This document shows positions 1 through 4,861 of a stretch of DNA of 7,034 bases, piece by piece. Numbering within the stretch: position 1 is the first letter of the stretch; every line of letters begins with the position of its first letter. The translations under genes were made by a program, and so were the position numbers. Source of the stretch: Mailhella sp. GTDB taxonomy: Bacteria; Desulfobacterota; Desulfovibrionia; Desulfovibrionales; Desulfovibrionaceae. The DNA is taken from contig JAFWYI010000305.1 in assembly GCA_017522745.1 (NCBI GenBank), forward strand, positions 1 to 7,034, read 5' to 3'. Below the pieces are notes generated by a model. The model was not told the DNA's origin. It did not search any database and saw only the letters and a list, made by a program, of their open reading frames with translations.

Positions 1-160
1 CATACACTCTTCCCATCGGAAAGCTCATAGCAATCACAAGGAGGGTGCCGACGAGCCCTTCCTGTGGGAGCCCGCCGCATCCGGCACGGTGGATATCGTG
101 GCCGTGGACGACAAAGGCCGCAGTTCTCAGGTCCGATGCCGCATCATGCTCGCGCCCTGA
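1..160 (+). CDS. pbpC: C-terminal fragment of penicillin-binding protein 1C (partial, 5' end outside window)
   Basis: An open frame enters from the left edge (first full codon at base 2) and ends at TGA 158-160, giving 52 residues. The tail contains PFLWEP, then SGTVDIVAVDDKGRSSQVRCRI. This resembles the small all-beta domain (BiPBP_C) that closes PbpC, where a Trp-Pro stretch is followed by a 'VVDDxGRSxxV' strand and the protein ends a few residues later. PbpC is a periplasmic, membrane-anchored bifunctional transglycosylase/transpeptidase of peptidoglycan synthesis; the catalytic domains lie outside the window. Codon use is GC-rich like the right-hand flank, so this is read as chromosome outside the mobile element. 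The gene converges on the integrase, with only 58 bases between the two stop codons. Only a short tail is visible, so another secreted protein with a similar beta-sandwich end is possible. Confidence 0.6.
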   Translation, partial: IHSSHRKAHSNHKEGADEPFLWEPAASGTVDIVAVDDKGRSSQVRCRIMLAP

Positions 161-203
161 CTGATTTTCCCCGCAGAAGGTACGGAGCGCTCTGCCCCAA
201 GAC

Positions 204-230
204 CGCGCGGCCCGCGCCTCACTTTCTTTT
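204..230 (+). terminator. Candidate intrinsic terminator after the pbpC-like gene
   Basis: GCGCG (205-209) and CGCGC (213-217) form a five-base GC stem with a three-base loop, followed by a T-rich stretch (223-230, TTTCTTTT). It lies 45 bases after the forward stop codon and runs into the 3' end of the convergent integrase gene. The stem is short and the T tract is interrupted, so this is tentative. Confidence 0.35.
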
Positions 231-1304
231 CGGAATCGGCATTTTCCTAAGGTGCGCGTAGCGTGTCGTTACCTTGGGATTCTGGTGTCCGAGTATTTTC
301 TGCACCTCATACAGGGAACATCCCGAGTTTACGAGAAAGCTGGCGAAGCTGTGCCGCAAGTCATGCAGGCGCACATCCTTTAATCCCGCTCGTTCGCGTA
401 CTCTGTCCCACGCTTCATAGATCGTGCTGATGTGTGAGTCTGTCCGAGAGCTGGGAAACAACCATTCCGACTTGTGCGGAATTTCAGCCAGCACCTGCAA
501 CGCCGCATCCGAAAGCGGAATATGCCGCGCCTTTCCCGACTTCGAAAGCGGCACGGTAAGGATACGCCGCTTCACGTCCACATTATCCCAACGCGCCGCC
601 AGAATCTCCGACTTTCGCGCCCCGGTGAACAGAAGATGCCGTACCACGTTGGCGGTCTGCTGATCCTTTTCCGCACCCAGCATATTCAGAAGCCGCCGAG
701 CTTCCTCTTCCGAAAGATAACGCTCCCGGAATTCCTTTTCCGGCAGAGTCTGCACATCCCGCGCCGGAGACTCCGCAATAAATCCCCAGCGGCGAGCACA
801 GTTGAAGACATACTTCACCAGAAACAGCGCCCGATTGCACGTTGCTGGGGAGAGTCCCTTATCACGCAGGCCTTCTAACCATTGAGACAGGGCAAAGCGT
901 GTTATCGCCTCAAGCTTCGTCTCTGAAAACACAGGCAGAATATGCCGCCGGAGTATGCCGACCTCCGTCTGCCAGCTCCTCTTTCTCGCCTTCGCGTGGG
1001 GCAGATAGTGTTTCTCGATGAACGCGCCGAAGGTCAGCCGCTTTCCTGCATGTGTGTCCATATCTTTCAGAACGCCGCCATGCTCCACGAATTTCTGCAT
1101 CTCGTAGGCTCGCGCTTTCGCCTCCAGCACGTTCATTTCGGCAAGCGTCCCCAGCCGAATCATTTTCATTTTTCCCTGTTCGTCTTTTGCCCGGAAATAC
1201 CATGTTCCCATGCCGGTGGGCTGATACTCCAGCATCAGGCCGCGAATGTCGGCGTCAAGATAGACTGTTTTTCGAGAATGCCAAGTGCTTTTGAGGCGCT
1301 CCAT
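219..1304 (-). CDS. int: Tyrosine recombinase / integrase
   Basis: A site-specific recombinase expected to integrate and excise the element. Coordinates use the first ATG (361 residues). Residues 10-80 look like an arm-type DNA-binding domain (GLMLEYQPTGMGTWYFRAK, then IRLGTLAEMNVLEAKA), 90-180 like a core-binding SAM-like domain, and 190-350 are catalytic. All active-site residues are visible: Arg230 (TGARKSEI), Lys255 on the beta-hairpin, His314 and Arg317 (HDLRH), His340 (LGHQ) and the nucleophile Tyr349 (TTRYAHL). The short basic tail ends at TGA 219-221. The start is odd. In-frame codons upstream of the ATG encode IPRIELTKAA, which completes the LTKAAxERLK strand usual at the N-terminus of this family, and AAGGAG (1341-1346) sits six bases before an ATA codon at 1332-1334. 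The native protein may therefore be 371 residues starting at 1334. The gene lies at the element's left end, as expected for an integrase beside its attachment site. Confidence 0.93.
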   Translation of the reverse strand: MERLKSTWHSRKTVYLDADIRGLMLEYQPTGMGTWYFRAKDEQGKMKMIRLGTLAEMNVLEAKARAYEMQKFVEHGGVLKDMDTHAGKRLTFGAFIEKHYLPHAKARKRSWQTEVGILRRHILPVFSETKLEAITRFALSQWLEGLRDKGLSPATCNRALFLVKYVFNCARRWGFIAESPARDVQTLPEKEFRERYLSEEEARRLLNMLGAEKDQQTANVVRHLLFTGARKSEILAARWDNVDVKRRILTVPLSKSGKARHIPLSDAALQVLAEIPHKSEWLFPSSRTDSHISTIYEAWDRVRERAGLKDVRLHDLRHSFASFLVNSGCSLYEVQKILGHQNPKVTTRYAHLRKMPIPKRK

Positions 1305-1454
1305 TGCCGCCTTGGTAAGCTCGATGCGAGGTATATTTTTCTCCTTGAGAATACTTCATTTTCTGATGAGATATGTATGGAATGAAGGATGTTAGGCGAG
1401 CAAAGCGCGACTGCGCCCGAGTTTCTTACGACTCAGGCTTGTCGCCAGCCTTGC

Positions 1455-1772
1455 TTAATTTTTTGAGATTGGAGCGCCCGCATTGCCGGGCGTCTTCTTA
1501 TTTAAAAGGCCCGTGGAAAGCGTTTTTGCCTCGGGTTCCTGCTTTTCCAGAATCGCCTGCATCTTCGCGACTGAAACGGAAATGCCCGCTTCAGCGAGGA
1601 TGTTCTTGATGTCCTTCAAGCTGTAGCCCTGCTCTATGGCCCTGCGGATATCGTCCGCGAGGAACTCCGCTACCTGAGAGCGAGTCTTGCCGACCTTACG
1701 GGCCGTTTTGCTTCGAAGCGCCTGCTGTGCCGCGAGGACATCTTCGTCTGAATAAATGATTGCTTTTGCCAT
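1455..1772 (-). CDS. Small TraK-like oriT-binding accessory protein (tentative)
   Basis: A 105-residue basic, mostly helical protein without membrane segments. The start at 1772 is supported by AGAAGGAG eight bases upstream. Residues 36-75 (EFLADDIRRAIEQGYSLKDIKNILAEAGISVS) have the pattern 'FL...I..al..GYs...I...L...Gi..s', which I associate with TraK-family proteins of IncP conjugation systems. TraK binds and bends DNA beside nic within the relaxosome. The location fits: the gene is divergent from the MobC-relaxase pair, with the oriT candidate between, as in the RP4 order traK <- oriT -> traJ, traI. The C-terminal 25 residues (Lys, Pro, Gly-rich) look disordered. The sequence match is weak and the assignment leans on context; a ribbon-helix-helix or other small DNA-binding regulator is the alternative. 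It is followed after 96-150 bases by the integrase on the same strand, so the two may share transcripts. Confidence 0.55.
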   Translation of the reverse strand: MAKAIIYSDEDVLAAQQALRSKTARKVGKTRSQVAEFLADDIRRAIEQGYSLKDIKNILAEAGISVSVAKMQAILEKQEPEAKTLSTGLLNKKTPGNAGAPISKN

Positions 1773-1807
1773 AGGTAATTCTCCTTCTGAAAATGATGAA
1801 TAGAACT

Positions 1808-1837
1808 CTCATAGCACATCATGAACTTTTTATTCAA
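1808..1837 (-). promoter_or_regulatory. Candidate promoter for the TraK-like gene
   Basis: On the reverse strand TTGAAT (1837-1832) and TATGAG (1813-1808) are separated by 18 bases, each matching four of six sigma-70 consensus positions. The element lies 35 bases upstream of the ATG at 1772. The match is moderate in an AT-rich region where chance hits are common. Confidence 0.3.
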
Positions 1838-1878
1838 ATGTCCACATCGGATGAGAATATCCCTTGATGTTCATTCAC

Positions 1879-1969
1879 GGATGTATCTGGACAAAAAACT
1901 TTTTTTAATAATTTGAAAAATTTTCCATTTTTTATTTTTTACAAAGCAAATATTCGTCCAGATAAATCC
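1879..1969. repeat. 14-base inverted repeat flanking a very AT-rich spacer
   Basis: GGATGTATCTGGAC (1879-1892) is mirrored by GTCCAGATAAATCC (1956-1969), with 13 of 14 bases paired. The 63-base spacer is almost entirely A and T and contains runs of A and T likely to curve DNA. It lies between the TraK-like gene and the oriT hairpin. By analogy with RP4, where TraK binds and wraps an AT-rich region beside nic, this could be the TraK-like protein's binding region. Binding sites for the integrase or a regulator are also possible. Confidence 0.55.
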
Positions 1970-1990
1970 AATACTGAGCAACTTTCTTTT

Positions 1991-2019
1991 TTGCTGGCAA
2001 ACAATGTCGTTTTTACGAT
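1991..2019 (+). promoter_or_regulatory. Candidate promoter for the mobC-mobA operon
   Basis: TTGCTG (1991-1996) and TACGAT (2014-2019) are separated by exactly 17 bases. The resulting transcript would have a leader of about 200 bases that reads through the oriT hairpins before mobC. Only the TTG and T-A--AT positions match consensus, so this is a guess from spacing and location. Confidence 0.28.
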
Positions 2020-2075
2020 AAATCTCTTCCCAAAAGCGAAAGCACCAAAAGCCGTCCGTAAGTGGGAACAAGCCA

Positions 2076-2158
2076 AAGCCTTTGAATCCTCCGAGGAGGG
2101 GTTTTCCTTGCAGGATGACACCTGTCTGACGACAGGCGTAGCATCCTGCCAAAGGCTT
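2076..2158. other. oriT: Candidate origin of transfer (oriT) with IncP/RP4-type nic core
   Basis: Three nested perfect inverted repeats share one centre: AAGCCTTTG (2076-2084) with CAAAGGCTT (2150-2158); GCAGGATG (2110-2117) with CATCCTGC (2142-2149); CCTGTC (2121-2126) with GACAGG (2131-2136) around the loop TGAC, extended by AC/GT after one mismatch. The middle arms are the nic core of MOBP plasmids of the RP4/R64 type, YATCCTG^Y. On the reverse strand the predicted cut lies between 2111 and 2110; on the forward strand between 2148 and 2149. RP4 geometry (TraJ-binding repeat on the traJ side, its arm ending about eight bases before nic, transferred strand leading toward traK) favours the reverse-strand site: the arm extended by TGT ends seven bases before it. 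The relaxase and accessory genes alongside are of the matching RP4-like family. Confidence 0.8.
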
Positions 2159-2219
2159 CGCCTCTGGACTCCGAGCGTTCGGCGCTTCGCTTCTCACACT
2201 CTCAAGAAAGGAAGACAGT

Positions 2220-2543
2220 ATGAAAGAAAACAGCGACAGCCGAGCGCGTTTTGCGTGTCGGCGTACTCTGCGGATCAGTGCCGAAGAAAATGAAAGACTG
2301 GCAAGGCAGGCAGATGCGGCAGGGATCTCGGTCTCGGAGTATCTCCGGCGACTTTGCTTTGGCGGCAGGCCCATCACGTCACGCACCGACAGTCAGACTA
2401 TCCGCGAACTCCGGCGGCTGGGTGGTCTGCTCAAGCACAACTTTGAAAGCGTCCGTGAAGCAGGAGGCCAGCAGGCACTTCCGAAAATGGAAGCCACGCT
2501 TGAGGCGATCCGGCAAGCCATCGAGAGGCTGAGTCGGGAATGA
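2220..2543 (+). CDS. mobC: MobC/TraJ/NikA-type relaxosome accessory protein
   Basis: A 107-residue DNA-binding protein expected to recognise the oriT inverted repeat and recruit the relaxase. Residues 14-45 fit a ribbon-helix-helix: a beta-strand RRTLRIS, then helices EENERLARQADAAG and SVSEYLRRLCFG. Residues 57-75 (DSQTIRELRRLGGLLKHNF) carry the 'ELrRiGnnlnq' type helix of bacterial MobC proteins (PF05713), and the C-terminal helix pairs with it. Length is normal for the family. AAAGGA eight bases upstream of ATG 2220 supports the start. The stop codon overlaps the relaxase start in the sequence ATGA (2540-2543), so the two are almost certainly translationally coupled. The gene begins about 60 bases downstream of the oriT candidate. 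By analogy with TraJ and NikA it may also repress its own promoter, but no operator for it can be pinned down. Confidence 0.88.
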   Translation: MKENSDSRARFACRRTLRISAEENERLARQADAAGISVSEYLRRLCFGGRPITSRTDSQTIRELRRLGGLLKHNFESVREAGGQQALPKMEATLEAIRQAIERLSRE

Positions 2544-4144
2544 TCGTCAAAAAGATGAAGCGCACGAACTTCAGTAAATCCAAGGCCGTCATGATTTCGG
2601 AGCTGGTCGATTACATCTTTGCCACGCACGAAGACCATGACAAGGAAAAGCTGGCTCACATCGGCTCTCTGAACTTTCTGACAACGACACGAGCCGCCCA
2701 GAAGAACGAAATGATCGCTCTTGCCGAAGAGCCCGTCCAAAGCAAAATGCCGGTCGCACATTGGGTTCTGAGCTGGAAGGATGGGGAACAGCCCACACCT
2801 GAAAAGGTGGACTTTGCCGTCCGATATTTCCTCCAGCTTATGGAATGGAAAGAGCATCAGGCATTCTATGCCGTGCATAAAAATACGGACAATCTGCACG
2901 TTCACATTCTGGTGAACAGGTTGCATCCCGACACGTTGAAGGTTCATCGACCGAACCGAGGTTTCGACATTGACCGCGCCCACCTTGTCATTGCCAAGCT
3001 CGAAAGAATTCAGGGCTGGGCCAGCGAAGAGAACGGTGTTTATGAGCCTTCTCAGACTGGAAATTTCCTCACGTTGAGCAAACGAGATTATCTGAAGCTC
3101 TGTCCTGCCGCTGAGACCTTGGAAAACGCTACCGGCGAGAAGTCTGCCCAGCGCATCGCACGAGAGCGCGGTCACTCAATTATTATGGACGCGACTTCGT
3201 GGCGAGAACTCCACGAGGGGCTTGCCGAGGTCGGCTTACGCTTTGAGAAGAAAGGTTCGGGAGCGTTGGTCTGGGTAGGTGACGTAGCGGTCAAGGCTTC
3301 CAGTGTGGACAGAGCGTTCAGTATGCCGAAGCTGGTCAAGAGATTGGGAGAGTTTGAGGAAGGCGACTCCCCCTCAGAAAGGACGACCTTCAATCCCGAA
3401 TCTGTCACCGAAGCCGAAACCATATTTAAGGATGAGTGGCAGGAGTATCAGCAGGAAAAGGCGGCAGAAAAGAAGAAACGTGCCCTCATCCAGAACCGGA
3501 AAAAAGACGCGTTCCAACGCTGGGAAGAGGAACGGAAGGCCCGTCAACACGGAGTACACCGCAAGCTTTCTCGCCATGGCCTCCCTATAATGAACATCGG
3601 GCGGCACTTCTTGAAGGAACAACAGGCACAGGAGAAAAGGAAATTCCGACAGGCTGTGGAAAGTCAGGGCAGACCGTGCATCGAAACTCAATCCTTCAGG
3701 CACTGGCTCGCTCTAAATGGTTCTCGTAAGTCCATACTGTGGCGACAGCGGAAAAGACTTCTTCCCGGCCTGCATATCGAGAAATTCACTTTTTCGAAAA
3801 CTTCTGACTTCCGCCCCTATTATGAAGGGTATCTGAAGAAGGCTCAAAAGAAACTCGGTGAACACACAGATGGTTCTCGAATAGATTCTGAAATTGTTCT
3901 GCAAATGCGCCTAGACGGGTATGACGTCAACACGTCCATCAATACGATTCTGAACGAGAGCAAGTGGGCAGAGCAACGCACCACCAGAGAAGCCAAGCTC
4001 GAATATGCCAGCCGTATCGCGAGGGTCTCCTTTGGCACGGTTGGTGACGTGGCTATCGCTAAGCAGAAGACCGAAGAGGAGATGAGGAAAAAGGTAGTAA
4101 CTTCGAGAACAGATCGAGAAAATTGTACTCCCTTCACAAGGTAG
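2540..4144 (+). CDS. mobA: MOBP-family relaxase, TraI/MobA type
   Basis: A 534-residue conjugative relaxase that would cleave one strand at nic, stay covalently on the 5' end, and lead the strand into the recipient. The N-terminal 270 residues parallel RP4 TraI: MI-K start, ELVDYI with candidate nucleophile Tyr25, HWVLSW around 74-79, then AVHKNTDNLHVHILVNR with the metal-binding His113, His120 and His122 (HUH motif). A middle segment (SWRELHEGLAEVGL... VKASSVDRAFSMPKL, about 220-265) matches the region after the relaxase core in that family. Residues 285-370 are highly charged and probably coiled coil. The last 150 residues (RIDSEIVLQMRLDGYDVNTSI) resemble the C-terminus of mobilizable-element MobA proteins. 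There is no primase or helicase domain, so it is much shorter than TraI (about 730 residues). It starts in a four-base overlap with mobC; an alternative ATG at 2555 would lose the family-typical MI-K residues. Confidence 0.93.
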   Translation: MIVKKMKRTNFSKSKAVMISELVDYIFATHEDHDKEKLAHIGSLNFLTTTRAAQKNEMIALAEEPVQSKMPVAHWVLSWKDGEQPTPEKVDFAVRYFLQLMEWKEHQAFYAVHKNTDNLHVHILVNRLHPDTLKVHRPNRGFDIDRAHLVIAKLERIQGWASEENGVYEPSQTGNFLTLSKRDYLKLCPAAETLENATGEKSAQRIARERGHSIIMDATSWRELHEGLAEVGLRFEKKGSGALVWVGDVAVKASSVDRAFSMPKLVKRLGEFEEGDSPSERTTFNPESVTEAETIFKDEWQEYQQEKAAEKKKRALIQNRKKDAFQRWEEERKARQHGVHRKLSRHGLPIMNIGRHFLKEQQAQEKRKFRQAVESQGRPCIETQSFRHWLALNGSRKSILWRQRKRLLPGLHIEKFTFSKTSDFRPYYEGYLKKAQKKLGEHTDGSRIDSEIVLQMRLDGYDVNTSINTILNESKWAEQRTTREAKLEYASRIARVSFGTVGDVAIAKQKTEEEMRKKVVTSRTDRENCTPFTR

Positions 4145-4146
4145 GT

Positions 4147-4227
4147 CATTGCCGGTGAGTATAGTAAGGCGTATTTCCATTTATTTCCCTTTGGTCTGGG
4201 CATTGCCGAGTATACGGGAATACGCCT
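4147..4227. repeat. Overlapping direct and inverted repeats in the convergent gap between mobA and the XRE gene
   Basis: CATTGCCGGTGAGTATA (4147-4163) recurs as CATTGCCGAGTATA (4201-4214), differing by a three-base gap. AGGCGTATT (4167-4175) is mirrored by AATACGCCT (4219-4227). The inverted pair could fold with a 43-base loop. No T tract identifies it as a terminator. It occupies the 99-base gap between two converging genes. Confidence 0.5.
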
Positions 4228-4243
4228 CAGTTATCGTTGTTTG

Positions 4244-4459
4244 CTATTCCGGTCTATTCGCCATCTCGAGTACAGTGGCTATCCGTTTGAATATGTCCAA
4301 TCCCATTTCAACCTTATCGTTTTCGATGTCGGACATATGAGGGTAAGAGATATTGGCCTCATCTGCTAAATCTCTCTGGCTCATGTCTCTGGCTTGACGA
4401 GCTTGAACAATGGCAGTGCTGGTATTGTTAAGAAGATCATAAAGGTCAAATGATTTCAT
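4244..4459 (-). CDS. XRE-family helix-turn-helix transcriptional regulator
   Basis: A 71-residue protein that is almost entirely one DNA-binding domain of the lambda-repressor/HipB type. Helices run from about residue 14 to 66, with SQRDLADEAN (27-36) as helix 2, SYPHMSDIEND (38-48) as the recognition helix, and the usual closing segment GLDIFKRIATVLEM (53-66). There is no sensing or dimerisation domain, so it resembles small phage or plasmid repressors and HipB-like antitoxins. AAGGAG six bases upstream of ATG 4459 supports the start. No toxin gene follows it: it converges on mobA with a 99-base gap, so a HipA-type partner is absent. A perfect 16-base palindrome 75-90 bases upstream is the obvious operator for autoregulation. 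It probably sets the expression level of element genes; the precise target is not shown by the sequence. Confidence 0.85.
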   Translation of the reverse strand: MKSFDLYDLLNNTSTAIVQARQARDMSQRDLADEANISYPHMSDIENDKVEMGLDIFKRIATVLEMANRPE

Positions 4460-4534
4460 TGGATTCTCCTTGGTGACGGGTTGTCCCAGAGCGCAGGGAA
4501 TCCATTAGTTTCGCAGAGTATTATTGAGGAATGA

Positions 4535-4550
4535 ATCGTCTATAGACGAT
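4535..4550. promoter_or_regulatory. Perfect 16-base palindrome, likely operator of the XRE regulator
   Basis: ATCGTCTATAGACGAT is fully self-complementary with no central spacer. It lies upstream of the XRE gene start, in the place where its promoter should be. XRE repressors bind as dimers to such dyads. The half-site ATCGTC also occurs once at 2543-2548, at the relaxase start, but that single half-site may be chance. Confidence 0.55.
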
Positions 4551-4603
4551 GGCTTCTTGGTTAGATATTTGATAAACTTAGGTTGGGAATTTACTTTAAA
4601 TAT

Positions 4604-4629
4604 ATCAGGCCGCCCGAAGGCGGCCTGAT
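4604..4629 (-). terminator. Perfect 11-base-pair hairpin, C(UUCG)G loop when read on the reverse strand
   Basis: ATCAGGCCGCC (4604-4614) pairs fully with GGCGGCCTGAT (4619-4629). On the reverse strand the loop is TTCG closed by C-G, an extra-stable tetraloop common in bacterial terminators. It would lie downstream of ychF and upstream of the XRE gene on the same strand, where an insulating terminator makes sense. What follows on that strand is AT-rich (ATATTTAAAG) but is not a clean T tract, so termination is likely but not certain. Confidence 0.45.
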
Positions 4630-4693
4630 GGCGTTAGTAACAAAAAAGTGGGGGGTAGCACCTCAGCTGGAGATGACGAGACCAAGAGAAGAA

Positions 4694-4754
4694 ACCCACA
4701 TTCATCCGAAGAAATCCACTCACATCTTTTTAATTTGTGAGTATTTTTGTGGGT
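4694..4754. repeat. Four copies of a 7-base motif TGTGRGT in a nested inverted arrangement
   Basis: ACCCACA (4694-4700) and ACTCACA (4718-4724) on one side face TGTGAGT (4736-4742) and TGTGGGT (4748-4754) on the other. The outer pair and the inner pair are each perfect inverted repeats. Spacings between like-oriented copies are 24 and 12 bases, close to whole helical turns. The two right-hand copies extend to TTGTGRGTAT. Candidate roles are arm-type integrase sites at the element's right end, or operator sites. Confidence 0.5.
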
Positions 4755-4861
4755 ATGCTGTTTGATAATTGTAAATTAATCACTATATTTCATGATGATA
4801 TAATTTTACAAAGATTTTCTTCAGAAGTTTCTCCCCCTTCCCCGACATCTCTCAATCTCTC

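Larger units (their letters stand above)
161..4861. mobile_element. Putative minimal integrative mobilizable element (outer limits; exact ends not resolved)
   Basis: The region between two chromosomal-looking flanks carries a tyrosine integrase at one end, a complete mobilization module (oriT candidate, TraK-like protein, MobC, MOBP relaxase) and an XRE regulator. It is less GC-rich than the flanks, with long A/T runs at 1890-1990 and 4730-4830. No replication initiator, type IV coupling protein, mating-pair formation gene, transposase or cargo gene is visible, so the element would depend on integration for maintenance and on a helper for transfer. The coordinates are the outermost intergenic limits. 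I found no convincing direct repeat that would mark attL and attR, and no tRNA gene at either end. The left end is probably within 161-218, because the integrase stop lies at 219; the right end lies somewhere between the XRE gene and the ychF stop. Confidence 0.7.
4460..4861. other. Gene-free 402-base stretch between the XRE gene and ychF
   Basis: No credible gene is present; the short open frames here lack a ribosome binding site, or overlap repeats, and resemble nothing I recognise. The stretch holds the XRE leader and operator palindrome (4535-4550), a stable hairpin (4604-4629), a cluster of TGTGRGT repeats (4694-4754) and an AT-rich segment (4755-4830) with an imperfect inverted repeat TGTAAATTA / TAATTTTACA. 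The right end of the mobile element must lie in here. Confidence 0.6.

Noticed and set aside
162..178. Possible att repeat GATTTTCCCCGCAGAAG with GATTTTCTTCAGAAG near 4812
   Set aside because: The match needs a gap and mismatches in the middle and is within what chance gives; too weak to call attL/attR.
1395..1454. Possible terminator AGGCT...AGCCT followed by TTAATTTTTT on the forward strand
   Set aside because: The stem is only five base pairs and no forward gene precedes it; the reverse-strand genes here would not use a forward T tract.
1871..2386. 171-residue reverse open frame across the oriT region
   Set aside because: It overlaps mobC antisense and the AT-rich repeat region, and has no ribosome binding site or family resemblance.
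2393..3175. 260-residue reverse open frame opposite mobC/mobA
   Set aside because: Shadow of the relaxase gene, whose HUH motif and family matches are clear.
4145..4243. A toxin partner for the HipB-like regulator
   Set aside because: Only 99 bases separate it from mobA and no open frame of useful size exists on either side, so a toxin-antitoxin pair is not supported.
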